A stretch of 64,000 nt of DNA from Rhyacophila brunnea (GCA_022495005.1 JAGYXB010002034.1:558001-622000); one strand, 5' to 3'; positions 35,255-48,672 are shown, counted from the first letter of the stretch. Translations and numbers: made by a program. The notes: generated from the sequence alone by a model not told the origin.

Positions 35255-35425
35255 GAAGCTGACGAAGAGAATCGACACGCTGGAACGACCAAGTTAAAGA
35301 ACTTTCTCGGGGCAGTATTCTCTCTGCCCTGAGAGAAGTAGAATACCGTGAGGGGATGGAGAGTCTAGGTCGCTCAGAGGATGACTGAATTTAAGGGTGA
35401 TCACGGTCTTCAGCCATGAGGGAAC
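35255..35425 (+). pseudogene. LINE family C, C-terminal fragment
   Basis: The plus strand reads RRESTRWNDQVKELSRGSIL SALREVEYREGMESLGRSED D then stop, matching ASARWSDQVKELIGGTIHSA in the minus-strand copy at 26228-26525. The following TTCAGCCATGAGGGAACGAA is the shared tail. Confidence 0.7.
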
Positions 35426-35691
35426 GAAGAAGAGTTTTTATTTGGCGATTGGAAACACCACTTATCTGTCAAATTTGTGTACCTATGTATATTGTAATAA
35501 TTCATTACAGCACATTTTTAGGTACGTACGTTTTTCAAATTAAAAAACATTTTTTAAATTAAATAATAGTTATGTTTTGTAGGGTATTTTAGATTTTTTT
35601 GTAGTTTCTTTTTAGATAGGAATTTAAACAATACATCCATTTATTAAAACGAGCATAATATTCACTCGGCGGTTAAATGTTAAAACAACAG

Positions 35692-35768
35692 ATAGCTTAG
35701 TGGTTTGAGCCGCATCTAAGCAACGGTAATCTCAGAGTACCGGTTCGAATCTCGCTGGGTTCATGTTT
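35692..35768 (+). repeat. tRNA-derived SINE head
   Basis: GATAGCTTAGTGGTTTGAGC (A box) and CCGGTTCGAATCTCGCTGG (B box) are spaced as in a tRNA gene. The acceptor ends do not pair well, so a working tRNA is unlikely. Confidence 0.55.
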
Positions 35769-35998
35769 ATAACATTATGAAGTTTTTAATAATGCTTCGA
35801 TCATCGTGTCTTGCGGCCATTTTAACACGTTTATGACGGAATATCCATTATTCATAATTCATGTTATTAATAATTTAATATACAATATCACTACTGATCA
35901 GTGTCAAAGATTGCCTGTCGGGGGGAGGTAAACTATTATAACTAACCAATCGATTAAAATAATATACATTTAAACAGTTATCATTATTATGTCATAAC

Positions 35999-36001
<3 letters not shown>

Positions 36002-36054
<53 letters not shown>
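36002..36054. repeat. (TA)n microsatellite, left boundary of tandem unit
   Basis: About 26 TA dinucleotides. Shorter runs stand at 40033-40060 and 48008-48031, exactly at the edges of the two 4-kb units. Confidence 0.95.
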
Positions 36055-36056
<2 letters not shown>

Positions 36057-36914
36057 TATGTCTAAGGGCAGTTAGTGAATCAAACCGTCCACAAATTACC
36101 GGAGTTACCTGATCATTTCGACTTATTGGCTCATTTGTCACTTACTTGATCATTGTCAGGTATAGATTTATATGCAGTTGTGACCAGCTCGACGAGCTGG
36201 TACCGTAGGTACCTATAACTCAATTTGATAAGGTAAGTGATAATTTCGAAGGCAGTAAATAGCTCCTATATACTTTTTTATCCCTGAATATAGAACGTGA
36301 CTTCGTTGATTATTTCCGTTCATTATTAATCGCCTTTAGCTGATCAGAGAGTGCGACGTTGCCACTGCGGAAGAGGTGATAGGAAGGTGAGACGAGGGAG
36401 GTGAGGGAACGGTGCGTGAAATTTTATAATTTCAATGATATGCGAAAATATCCTTTGCGTAAACTGCATAAGAAATATTTTTTACTGTAGGTACAGGTGC
36501 TGGAGACGGGTCCATTGTTTACACCTGAATAAAGTGACACCATTATCAAGACTATTCAGATAGGCCGTTTGCCTTTGCTTAAATACTATACGTATAGATG
36601 AAGACAAAATACATTTTCTTATTCGTTGAAACAATATTATGACTTTGTATACTTATTATTAATTGTAATATTATAAATACTTTGAAAACCCTAAGTGGGG
36701 TTTTAATGGATATCAAAATACTTTTAGTATTTTGATACTTTTTTGTTTAGTATTTGGACTAGAAGTCATTTCAAGCAACGTTTCGATTCTGAATTATTGT
36801 CTTTCACGATATTGAGAGTATCCACCGCTCCGGAACTTGCCGCAAGTATACTATACTATATTATTTTATAGTAATTAAACGTAAAATAACACATATGAAT
36901 CAAATAAAATAAAA

Positions 36915-36995
36915 ACGCAGCGTTCGAACACGCGATCTCCGGATTCGTAGACGAGAATCTTAACCGTTCGTCCACGGAGGTCGTCAAATGATTTG
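36915..36995 (-). repeat. tRNA-like sequence in unit copy 1
   Basis: The minus strand reads CTCCGTGGACGAACGGTTAA, with an A box, and CGTGTTCGAACG, a B box. The acceptor end is damaged here (GCTGCG) compared with copy 2. Confidence 0.5.
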
Positions 36996-38257
36996 AATAG
37001 CAAAAAAGTGCGTAATAATTGTATAGACTACACTTTAGTAGATATGTGCTTAACTATAAGCATACTATTAAAGTTGAAATAAATGGCACGACCTACCAGA
37101 TGTTTTATTTTTTGCTTGCTTGTATTGATCCAATATGAATACATAAATACACTCAATAAATAAACATCTTTGAATTAACCATTTCTTTTATTCAATGAAT
37201 AATTCACAAGATTTTGAGAATGTAGCATTCCATATATTGAACATACATAACTTGAAAACACCTCAGATATATACCCACTAGAAAAATCATATTTGAAAAC
37301 AAATACGAAACTCGACGAGATTTGAACCCGTATAACCATTGGTTAATGGATTTAATGCAACTTGGCGCGACATGGAAATTTCGAAAATTATTTCCGACGA
37401 AAATAATTACATATATGTAATCAAAATAATACCAATCACTTTACTTACACACACGCATCACTAAAAAGGTATTTTGTTTTTCACTTGAAAAAACAAAAAT
37501 TTTACAGTTCGTGCACTATTGAAAAATTATGTGAAAAATGTTTTGTTTTGGTACCTGTAAATTTGACTGTATTTAGGGTTTTTAAGAGATTTTGGCTCTC
37601 ATGTTTTTTCAAATATTGCATATTGGTTAAAATAACAAAAAATATAACTATTGATAAATAATATTATAATCTCTTGTTTTTAATGATTTGGGTTCTGTAG
37701 GTAGATACATAAGCTAGATAACATTAAAATCTTCGTTGTTTTTTAGGTTTGCATTTATCAACAAAATAATAGTACAAAACAGGCATAATCTTCACTGTCT
37801 GGAAAGCCCACGAAAATACTCTTGGTATTCCTCTGGTATGTATTTATCGTTGTCACTAAATCACGATATTTTAATTTAGAAATATGATTTCTTTGGATTC
37901 TTAATTATTATAGGTATATCTGGAACAATAACAGGAATTCTTTCTATATTTCGTCGTTAACCAACTACCATAAAATCATTTTCTTCAAATGATGTTTATA
38001 TGAAAAGAGTCTCTCAAAATCATCTCTTCAAACGTGAAACCACGCCATATTGTATATGGGAACTATTTTACCACACAATGTTTTTTGTAATATAAATTAA
38101 ATGGTGCGTTCGGTTATCATATTTAGATGCGAATGATTTAAAAACCTGAAACGTCATTGATACAATGAATTTCCGCATTCTTTGACAAAATTACACCAGT
38201 CATTGAATGTGAAAATTCTCATCGTAGACAGTTTTTTTTGCTTTATTATGCTTTGGC

Positions 38258-38575
38258 CATGGTCCCCACATCCCGAACCGGGGCCCCATGCCAGGATGTT
38301 TGGCGTGCCCCTTTACCTATCACTGAGGTTAAGGGCAGTATGATGTTCTACAGTAGTATTCCCCATATTATCCCCAAATGATATTCCGTAGAATCCCTGG
38401 GTTTGGCGAGGTAAAATGAATGGTATTCTGTGTATTTTTTGTAATTTTCAAATAAATCCACTTGAATTATTGAGTTGTTGGCTTATTATGAACCATTGAT
38501 CACGACCTCCTTTCATGGTAACATAGTAACATGCGACCCTTCTACATATTGGATAAATAGCTATTTATATTAGTC
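38258..38575 (+). mobile_element. MITE-2 fragment in unit copy 1
   Basis: CATGGTCCCCACATCCCGAA, CTTTACCTATCACTGAGGTT and GGGTTTGGCGAGGTAAAATG follow the MITE-2 order. The right terminus is missing. Confidence 0.75.
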
Positions 38576-40027
38576 AGGAAACACACTACAGATAACTATA
38601 AAATAAAATTCCAAATGTGAATTATCATCAAATTTAGATAATTTATTGTATCACATAAAATTGCATCACATACATACAAATATTATAAAATCTTGGGTCA
38701 AGTTGACGCTAAGGTACAGATTTGGATTTCGCGTTATACACATTTTTATTTATCTAAAAAATCAAAAAAATGAATTATTCAAAATCATTTGAATTTGTGC
38801 TGCACAAGAGAAAAACCAATAATCATAGGGTGAAAAACATAACCATAAAATAAAAATTAATAATAAGATGGTATCATTTCACAAATTCAAATTGTATGGT
38901 TATTTTATTAATGTGTACCTTTTAGGTGGAGAATTTATATTAATAAGTTATAAAATAGTTGGGGTGCATCGAAAAGATTAACAGTAGGCATAATAACAGA
39001 ATGATTTAAAAACGCCAAATATAAAATTTAATACAGTTCTAAAATCTAAAAAGTTTTTATGAATAAACACGGCATAAAATGAGAATCTCGTAAAATGAGT
39101 AATTTTTCAATTATTAGTAAACAAAAAAAGGTAGCCATTGTTTAGTGGAAAAAAAATAAGCCCAAGCAGTACAGTGGTCATAATGCTATGTATTGTTTTT
39201 ACATGCACTTCACAAGATAATTTTATTCATACAAAATATTATTTGTTAGTATGGGTGCCACTGGCACTGGAGACATATTTATAATTGCCGAAAAACTAAT
39301 TAGAATTATTACAGTTCACACCTTCATCTGTCTTCTCCAATAGTATGTACATATCCCTGGTGTGGACGAATTATTTTTTTGCATGTACCTACTTACCTTA
39401 ATAATTAAGGTACACCACACCGTACACCACGCATGTAAATCATTCATTTAGGTACAATACCTATCGTCTTAATCATTTCTAAATACTTTTATTCATGATT
39501 TTATCAAGATACCGACTAAACAGATATTTTTCTTATCAATAGTCAAATTTCATTTTTCAAAGCAACAAACTCATTCCAAAATAATATATCAACTTCATTT
39601 TTTTTGTAATTGTCAAAATACTTATAATAAATTTATTTTATTTATTTTTCTAATATTATTATCTTGTAATTTACATTCAAATATAAAATGGTCTTAAAAA
39701 CTCTCATCATAACAATACAACAGATGTAAAACATTAGTTGAACAAAGCTAGCTCTCAGTTCTGTGTGTTCTGAATTCAAGATAATTTGGCAACGTTGCAT
39801 GAACGAACAAGTGTGTTGATCAAAATAATCAATGTAGAGACATTAAAAATAGATGATATTTTTTTGGGTATAAACATAATATTTATAGTTAAGTGATAGC
39901 TGACCATGTTTTAAATATAACGAAAAAGACAGCAAGTTGCTACCTCATCCATGTCATTATATATGACATGTGAAATAGTGATCGACGAAGGTCGTCTATT
40001 CACACATGAGCCACTAAATGTGGTCGG

Positions 40028-40060
<33 letters not shown>

Positions 40061-40909
40061 AGTATGTCTAAGGGCAGTTAGTGAATCAAACCGTCCACAA
40101 ATTACCGGAGTTACCTGATCATTTCGACTTATTGGCTCATTTGTCACTTACTTGATCATTGTCAGGTATAGATTTATATGCAGTTGTGACCAGCTCGACG
40201 AGCTGGTACCGTAGGTACCTATAACTCAATTTGATAAGGTAAGTGATAATTCCGAAGGCAGTAAATAGGCTCCTATATACTTTTTTATCCCTGAATATAG
40301 AACGTGACTTCGTTGATTATTTCCGTTCATTATTAATCGCCTTTAGCTGATCGGAGAGTGCGACGTTGCCACTGCAAGGAAGAGGTGATAGGAAGGTGAG
40401 ACGGGACGGGAACGGTGCGTGAAATTTTATAATTTCAATGATATGCGAAAATATCCTTTGCGTAAACTGCATAAGAAATATTTTTTACTGTAGGTACAGG
40501 TGCTGGAGACGGGTCCATTGTTTACACCTGAATAAAGTGACACCATTATCAAGACTATTCAGATAGGCCGTTTGCCTTTGCTTAAATACTATACGTATAG
40601 ATGAAGACAGAATACATTTTCTTATTCGGTGAAACAATATTATGACTTTGTATACTTATTATTAATTGTAATATTATAAATACTTTGAAAACCCTAAGTG
40701 GGGTTTTAATGGATATCAAAATACTTTTAGTATTTTGATACTTTTTTGTTTAGTATTTGGACTAGAAGTCATTTCAAGCAACGTTTCGATTCTGAATTGT
40801 TGTCTTTCACGATATTGAGAGTATCCACCGCTCCGGAACTTGCCGCAAGTATACTATACTATAATATTTTATAGTAATTAAACGTAAAATAACACATATG
40901 AATCAAATA

Positions 40910-41000
40910 AAATTGACTTAGCACGCCGCGTTCGAACACGCGATCTCCGGATTCGTAGACGAGAATCTTAACCGTTCGTCCACGGAGGTCGTCAAATGAT
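40910..41000 (-). repeat. tRNA-like sequence in unit copy 2
   Basis: Same as 36915-36995 but with a fuller 3' part: GTTCGAACGCGGCGTGCTAA. It is more likely the ancestral form. Confidence 0.5.
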
Positions 41001-42301
41001 TTGAATAGCAAAAAAAGTGCGTAATAATTGTATAGACTACATTTTAGTAGATATGTGTTTAACTATAAGCATACTATTAAAGTTGAAATAAATGGCACGA
41101 CCTACCAGATGTTTTATTTTTTGCTTGCTTGTATTGATCCAATATGAATACATAAATACACTCAATAAATAAAAATCTTTGAATTAACCATTTCTTTTAT
41201 TCAATGAATAATTCACAAGATTTTGAGAATGTAACATTCCATATATTGAACATACATAACTTGAAAACACCTCAGATATATACCCACCAGAAAAAATCAT
41301 ATTTGAAAACAAATACGAAACTCGACGAGATTTGAACCCGTATAACCATTGGTTAATGGATTTAATGCAACTTGGCGCGACATGGAAATTTGGAAAATTA
41401 TTTCCGACGAAAATAATTACATATATGTAATCAAAATAATACCAATCACTTTACTTACACACACGCATCACCAAAAAGGTATTTTGTTTTTCACTTGAAA
41501 AAACAAAAATTTTACAGTTCGTCCACTATTGAAAAATGATGTGAAAAATGTTTTGTTTTGGTACCTGTAAATTTGACTGTATTTAGGGTTTTTAAGAAAT
41601 TTTGGCTCTCATGTTTTTTCAAATATTGCATATTGGTTAAAATAACAAAAATATAACTATTGATAAATAATATTATAATCTCTTGTTTTTTTGATTTGGG
41701 TTCTGTAGGTAGATACATAAGCTAGATAACATTAAGATCTTCGTTGTTTTTTAGGTTTGCATTTATCAACAAAATAATAGTACAAAACAGGCATAATCTT
41801 CACTGTCTGGAAAGCCCACGAAAATACTCTTGGTATTCCTCTGGTATGTATTTAGCGTTGTCACTAAATCACGATATTTTAATTTAGAAATCAGTGCTCG
41901 AAATGGAAAATTTAACGAACAGGAACGCTAATAATTTTTCAAAAATGTGCAATATTAGATATAATATCTGTAATATAAAAAATCTTAGTTTTACATAATG
42001 TACTTTATAAAACATTTCCATCATCACCTTCACCCGAATCAGTTGTTGGTAACATAAAAAATATATAATAATATAAGTTTACGAAATCGTTTACTCAAAA
42101 ATTAAAAAAAAAATCATTTATAATAATAATAATTATACAAATACCTAATTGTAAGTATATGAATCTAATTGGAGTAGGAAACATAAAAATACATGAAATA
42201 ATGGACAAACCAATACAATTTTCCATTTTTTTCCTCAGTAGTTTGAATAAAAACATGTAACTAAGTGTAGATGGAAACATGAGTGAAGATACCTTATCGT
42301 T

Positions 42302-42446
42302 ATTGATTTTTTGGGTTTTCACCACGTATACTTCTTCCTTCTTTCCTCGATATCATATAATATCTCTTAATAATGGCCACTGCAACAAGCCCGAAACGTC
42401 GAGGAAAGAAGAAAGAATTACACACGGCGAAAACCCAAAAATCAAT
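42302..42446. repeat. Inverted repeat inside the hAT element
   Basis: The left arm at 42302-42350 (ATTGATTTTTTGGGTTTTC ... CTTTCCTCGA) pairs with 42399-42446 (TCGAGGAAAGAAGAAAGAAT ... CCCAAAAATCAAT). The loop contains AAGCCCGAAACGTCG. Confidence 0.85.
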
Positions 42447-43636
42447 TACCATGACAAACAACCGTGAAAGTCTCAAGCAGAAGATAGGTACATTGGTTAA
42501 ACCAAGATACATGCTACTTCATTTTTAAAGCTCTGATTTTTAGTACCTAAATTGGAAATATTTTGATTTCACTATTTTTTAATCACATCAAAATCCACCA
42601 TGTACGAAAAGGCAAGAGCTTATATATCATAATAAATTAATTTAATAATATTATATACTTAATAAATACACAAGTCTTACGAATGTAGCATTCTTTATTA
42701 AATATGTATAATTTTAAACAACCTCAGACTTGTAGATATTAGAAAAAAAAATTTAAATATTTACATCATGTGGGCATGTGGGATAATTTATTCTAATAGA
42801 TTTCTGATGTTATTGAAATTATTAATTATTATATAAGTAAATATTTTTCCAATTGGATTGTGATGATTTTATTTAAATGTATTTTACCTATTTTATTTCG
42901 TGAGTTTTCGCAATGTACCTATTATTTGCTCAATGCAATCTATATGTTATATTATATTATAATATATGGTTACATATTTTCTGAGATTATATGAATTGAA
43001 ATTAGAAAATAATATACCTGCAATACTCTCAGTCATGGAACACGAGAAGATGGTAGCAAAACACCCGATGATGTTCTTAAATAAAATGCTGCCCCAATTT
43101 TTCTACAGTATTTTGAATCTCCATATAACGACTCAAATACCTCTGTAATAAGGAATCGGTTCTATGAGTATATAACAAAAAAGACCTTTACGATAATAGG
43201 TATATGAAATTAAATTAAAAAAAAAAGCTAATACATAATATTTATTCGCTTTTTAATTTGTTACTACAATATAGAGTTTAGAGTGCTTAGACACTTATCC
43301 AAATCACCAGAGTGTAAGGTCCTATTCGATACCCAACTTCTATAGAGAAACAACTCAAAATACCTTGTTCTGAGATTTCGTCGTTACCACTTGGCAATAC
43401 CTACACAGTTTTAATATTTTATACTCATTTGTACTTTGCTATTATTGTACAGTAGGTACCTATAAAAATCCTTAGTATGTTCGTGGTTTGCATAGTATGC
43501 AACATGTTTCCCCAATCACAAGACAAACAATTCAAAACACCAACAAAAACTCACAATCAAGACACCATAATTATTATGGTACTTACTTGATTTAGATGGG
43601 TATGCACTTTTTTATAAATACTATGGTTTTATAAAT

Positions 43637-44076
43637 GAGTCGCTTAGAATCATAACTCACATATTCCAAAAATCAAGTTTTGAGATAATCGCTAAAAACC
43701 AACAGAGCACTATTTTTTGTAATTAGAAGAACAGTATTGAACTCCCTAGAATATTAATGAGTGAGAGAGTCGAATAACTTTTTTTTTTTTTTAAATATAT
43801 ATGCCTAATACTCCTAACATTGCAGACATACAGCATACTATGAGAAATAGAGCTCCCCGATTGGTTAGGAAGGCGTTGGTGACAAAACTCTATTCTTTGA
43901 AATATACGACATATTACACCAACAATGAACTTTTTCAACGATTTTCACATGGTTTAAATTGACTTTTAATACTCAACTATTTTTTGGTATATAGATTAAT
44001 TCATTTAGAATCACTTGGCATATTTAACTAAAAAACGACAAAATTGCAATATGTGAGTTATGATTCTAAGCGACTC
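43637..44076. mobile_element. 440-bp MITE with 29-bp perfect inverted repeats
   Basis: The first 29 bases (GAGTCGCTTAGAATCATAAC and on to ACATATT) recur exactly inverted at 44048-44076. AAAT flanks both sides (43633-43636 and 44077-44080), a possible 4-bp target duplication. It is nested in the hAT element. Confidence 0.9.
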
Positions 44077-44588
44077 AAATAAATACTACGACGATGTAAA
44101 CGACCTCTAGATACTCCAGGATTGTTGGTTAAACTAACATTTTAGTACAAAGTAAAAAATTTAGTAGTAAAAAGTACATGTGCTATTTTTATTAGCTATT
44201 GTTTATAAAACCTTTTTTGAGACAAAAAAATCTCTTCCTTATGCAACAGTTTTGTGAATTTGAGAGCACCGACAATATTTTTTTCAATGCACAGTAGATA
44301 GGATTTATTGTATTATTATTGAATGGTAAACAGCTTTGCTACGCAGAAGTTTTGTGAAACAAAAAATATGAACTAAGTAGGTACCTACCTATATTGATTT
44401 ATTTCAAAGGACCGCATTACTGCGGTTATTTTAATATCCTCAACAATATATTTTTCCATTAGCTTTATTTTCTGTATAACATGAAGGGATACATATAGAT
44501 AGAGTTTAGGAAGGTACCTACCTACGCGTATTTTTTTTAAGTATTTCTGCCGAACTAAAATCGAAATTAAAAATAAAAGTAGCTCGGC

Positions 44589-44852
44589 ATGATATGGGTC
44601 TATGAACGTTTAAATTTGTTCGTTATCTCTGATGAAGATGCCCATAGACGCAAAATTTTTACAGAGACCACTGATATTTTTATTTACTTGCACAATAGCG
44701 ATATAAAACCTCCTCGGATGTATATCGCTCCATACCAATGGGAAGACGCCTCGTTGGTTGCATACCATCTAATATCAACAGGTCGACTAATGAACGGCCT
44801 CGATTGTCTTATGATGTATTGTCAAAACTATGAACGCGTCAAGCCTACATAA
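44589..44852 (+). other. Unrecognised 87-codon open frame in the hAT element
   Basis: Reads MIWVYERLNLFVISDEDAHR and later PYQWEDASLVAYHLISTGRL MNGLDCLMMYC. It is balanced in composition, unlike most frames here, and is the best candidate for cargo or a decayed element protein. No family is recognised. Confidence 0.3.
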
Positions 44853-45720
44853 TATGTAAAGTTAGCTATCATATATGCTATATTTTACGCAATCGTCAAT
44901 CGGACAGTTACATATGGTTTAGTTTTTCCCATTCATTTCTCTCCCGTTTCATTCCATAAAATATTGTGACTTCCACTCCCGTATTGAATACAAATATACT
45001 CAAAATGATAACTATTTAGGAACCCGCAATTTACACTCTTAACCAAGTCAATTGCTCTGTGATTCATACCAAAGGGTCGAAAATCCAAGCCTTGGTAGAT
45101 ACCTACTCGGAGGTAGTTTATTTATTTATAAAACATTAATTAACAAATGAATTATTTTTGACAATGTGTAGATATTTCATGTGTTTCAATTGAAAATCAA
45201 ATACTTTAAACAAAATCAAAAAAGGTACGTAATAATTTTAAGTTATTATCGTTATTAGTAGTAGGTAGTAGGTACCTACCCTAAATAAATTATGTATTTT
45301 GTGATATTGTCTGCAAGCAAAAAAACTTGTTGAATAGTACTAAATAATATACTATTATCTCATATTGTCTTAAAGAAAACCGAAGAGAGCAATAAATGTA
45401 AGGGTGCTTTCTTCAATAAAAGCTGTATTTTTTATTATCAGACAGACACATGGGTTGTCTAGAAATGCATTGTTAGGAAAAAATATACCTAGATGCATTT
45501 CTAAGAAGAAATTTGGCTAACTGTGGCACGCAATTGTATCGACATTTACGAATTATTAAAAATCAGGAGTCGTCAACAAGTAAAATCATTGTTTAATAGA
45601 AAGATTTTTTTAAAATATATTATACTAATTCATATTCCTCAATTTCAACACATTCTGAACCGGAACGCCATATTAAATAGTCTGATGAGGCTCGAGAATT
45701 TTACGAGACATCTCGCTATC

Positions 45721-45809
45721 AGGATTCCACGAGAAGGAACGGTAGATTCGAGGATTCCACGAGACGGAACGGAATTGTCGAGGAATTCACGAACCGGAAC
45801 GGCGCTCCG
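45721..45809. repeat. Sub-terminal 30-bp tandem repeats of the hAT element
   Basis: Three units start at 45721, 45751 and 45781: AGGATTCCACGAGAAGGAAC, AGGATTCCACGAGACGGAAC and AGGAATTCACGAACCGGAAC. Short sub-terminal repeats near hAT ends commonly bind transposase. Confidence 0.85.
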
Positions 45810-46221
45810 GGGCGTTTCGCTCCATTCCGAGCGCTGTTAGAAATATGATTTCTTTGGATTCTTAATTATTATAGGTATATCTGGAACAATAACAGGAATT
45901 CTTTCTATATTTCGTCGTTAACCAACTACCATAAAATCATTTTCTTCAAATGATGTTTATATAAAAAGAGTCTCTCAAAATCATCTCTTCAAACGTGAAA
46001 CCACGCCATATTGTACATGGGAACTATTTTACCACACAATGTTTTTTTGTAATATAAATTAAATGGTGCGTTGGGTTATCATATTTAGATGCGAATGATT
46101 TAAAAACCTGAAACGTCATTGATACAATGAATTTCCGCATTCTTTGACAAAATTACACCAGTCATTGAATGTGAAAATTCTCATCGTAGACAGTTTTTTT
46201 TTTGCTTTATTATGCTTTGGC

Positions 46222-46515
46222 CATGGTCCCCACATCCCGAACCAGGGCCCCATGCCAGGATGTTTGGCGTGCCCCTTTACCTATCACTGAGGTTAAGGGC
46301 AGTATGATGTTCTACAGTAGTATTCCCCATATTATCCCCAAATGATATTCCGTAGAATCCCTGGGTTTGGCGAGGTAAAATGAATGGTATTCTGTGTATT
46401 TTTTGTAATTTTCAAATAAATCCACTTGAATTATTGAGTTGTTGGCTTATTATGAACCATTGATCGCGACCCCCTTTCATGGTAACATAGTAACATGCGA
46501 CCCTTCTACGTATTG
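46222..46515 (+). mobile_element. MITE-2 fragment in unit copy 2
   Basis: CATGGTCCCCACATCCCGAA and following sequence are nearly identical to 38258-38575. Confidence 0.75.
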
Positions 46516-48268
46516 GATAAATAGCCATTTATATTAGTCAGGAAACACTACAGATAACTATAAAATAAAATTCCAAATGTGAATTATCATCAAATTTAGA
46601 TAATTTATTATATCACATAAAATTGCATCACATCCATACAAATATTATAAAATCTTGGGTCAAGTTGACGCTAAGGTACAGATTTGGATTTCGCGTTATA
46701 CATATTTTTATTTATCTAAAAAATCAAAAAATGAATTATTCAAAATCATTTGAATTTGTCCTGCACAAGAGAAAAACCAATAATCATAGGGTGAAAAACA
46801 TAACCATAAAATAAAAATTAATAATAAGATGGTATCATTTCACAAATTCAAATTGTATGGTTATTTTATTAATATGTACCTTTTAGGTGGAGAATTTATA
46901 TTAATAAGTTATAAAATAGTTGGAGTGCATCGAAAAGATTAACAGTAGGCATAATAACAGAATGATTTAAAAAACGCCAAATATAAAATTTAATACAGTT
47001 CTAAAATCTAAAAAGTTTTTATGAATAAACACGGCATAAAATGAGAATCTCGTAAAATGAGTACTTTTTCAATTATTAGTAAACAAAAAAAGGTAGCCAT
47101 TGTTTAGTGGAAAAAAAATAAGCCCAAGCAGTACAGTGGTCATAATGCTATGTATTGTTTTTACATGCACTTTACAAGATAATTTTATTCATACAAAATA
47201 TTATTTAGTAGTATGGGTGCCACTGGCACTGGAGACATATTTATAATTGCCGAAAAACTAATTAGATTTATTACAGTTCACACCTTCATCTGTCTTCTCC
47301 AATAGTATGTACATATCCCTGGTGTGGACGAATTATTTTTTTGCATGTACCTACTTACCTTAATAATTAAGGTACACCACACCGTACACCACACATGTAA
47401 ATCATTCATTTAGGTACAATACCTGTCGTCTTAATCATTTCTAAATACTTTTATTCATGATTTTATCAAGATACCGACTAAACAGATATTTTTCTTATCG
47501 ATAGTCAAATTTCATTTTTCAAAGCAACAAACTCATTCCAAAATAATATATCAACTTGATTTTTTTTGTAATTGTCAAAATACAATATAATGTTAGTACA
47601 CAAAATTTAATTTTATTTATTTTTCTAATATTATTATCTTGTAATTTACATTCAAATATAAAATGGTCTTAAAAACTCTCATAATAACAATACAACAGCT
47701 GTAAACATTAGTTGAACTAAGCTAGCTCTCAGTTCTGTGTGTTCTGAATTCAAGATAATTTGGCAACGTTGCATGAACGAACAAGTGTGTTGATCAAAAT
47801 GATCAATGTAGAGACATTATAAAATAGATGATATTTTTTTGGGTATAAACATAATATTTATAGTTAAGTGATAGCTGACCATGTTTTAAATATAACGAAA
47901 AAGACAGCAAGTTGCTACCTCATCCATGTCATTATATATGACATGTGAAATAGTGATCGACGAAAGTCGTCTATTCACACATGAGCCGCTAAATGTGGTC
48001 GGATATAAATATATATATATATATATATATACCTATACTTGCAGTATATAGTTACGCGAAGCAATTATTGTTCTGTCATATTCGGCATAACTCAAAAAAC
48101 TGAATAGACTGAATAGATACTTATGTTTACTTAAAAAATATTATTTTTGTACATTTTTTTTATACTTTTAATATTTCAAGTATGTACTTACTATAGTGAA
48201 ATTTATTTTACACAAGTATTAAGTACGATTGTTAATTTTTTTAGATTAAAATCTTATCTAATACGAAT

Positions 48269-48426
48269 GTATAGGTAAATCATTCTACAGTGGCACCATA
48301 GGCGATTCCCGCGTGTATTGAATTACTTGCGACAATGCCTGTTTCAATGCTAGCAAACAATACCACTACAACTGCAAGCCGCATTTGTCGTACCCATGGT
48401 GCCACTGTAAAACGATTTACCTATAC
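48269..48426. mobile_element. 158-bp inverted-repeat MITE
   Basis: GTATAGGTAAATCATTCTAC followed by AGTGGCACCAT is mirrored by the inverse ATGGTGCCACTGTAAAACGA then TTTACCTATAC. The arms are about 31 bp with few mismatches. Confidence 0.85.
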
Positions 48427-48672
48427 AATATGCGATTTCACAGGTAGAGGAAGGGCAGATTCTTTTGGCGTTGCCTAAACACCTAAATGAGTTGCCTATA
48501 ATGCCAGAAGAATCTAACACCATTCTATATTCATAGCTTTTTTTAAAAACTATTTGTTTGTCTTCTTCTTTTGGTACTGCTTTCCATTGTAGTTTAACAA
48601 CCTAATTGCAGTAGTTACACCACTATGTATACTGGAACATTCGTATCGTATCACCAATGCCTTAGCATAGAC

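Larger units (their letters stand above)
36055..40032. repeat. 4-kb tandem unit, copy 1
   Basis: Starts AGTATGTCTAAGGGCAGTTA and ends ATGTGGTCGGATATAAA, with (TA)n on both sides. Nearly every base recurs in copy 2 (40061-48007 without its insertion). The contents are a tRNA-like sequence (36915-36995, minus), an R4 repeat (37185-37310), a second tRNA-like T-arm (37315-37360, minus) and a 3'-truncated MITE-2 piece (38258-38575). No coding region is supported. Weak similarity between the start and the inverted end (GTTAGTGAATCA against TTTAGTGGCTCA) hints that the whole unit may be a transposon inserted in TA-rich DNA. Confidence 0.93.
41892..45836. mobile_element. 3945-bp hAT element inserted in unit copy 2
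   Basis: Perfect TTAGAAAT duplications flank it (41884-41891 and 45837-45844), and copy 1 preserves the empty site with a single TTAGAAAT. The ends are CAGTGCTCGAAATGGAA and the inverse TTCCATTCCGAGCGCTG, a hAT-type TIR of about 17 bp. Length suits a full hAT, but no hAT transposase or BED finger is recognised in any frame, so it is non-autonomous or carries unrelated cargo. It contains an inverted repeat (42302-42446), a MITE (43637-44076) and sub-terminal tandem repeats (45721-45809). Confidence 0.95.
40061..48007. repeat. 4-kb tandem unit, copy 2, split by a hAT element
   Basis: Copy 2 runs 40061-41891 and continues at 45845-48007 (TTAGAAATATGATTTCTTTG restored after the insertion). It differs from copy 1 by scattered substitutions and small indels, for example GACTTAGCACGCC near 40916 in place of AAAACG-type sequence, and GTTAGTACACAA near 47591. 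Confidence 0.93.

Noticed and set aside
36915..36995. A functional minus-strand tRNA gene
   Set aside because: A and B boxes are present but the acceptor stem does not close. The damaged end differs between the two unit copies.
46623..46814. 63-codon ORF in the tandem unit
   Set aside because: The matching region of copy 1 (about 38660-38855) differs by an extra A in the poly-A run near 38761-38771, which breaks the frame, so there is no sign of protein constraint.
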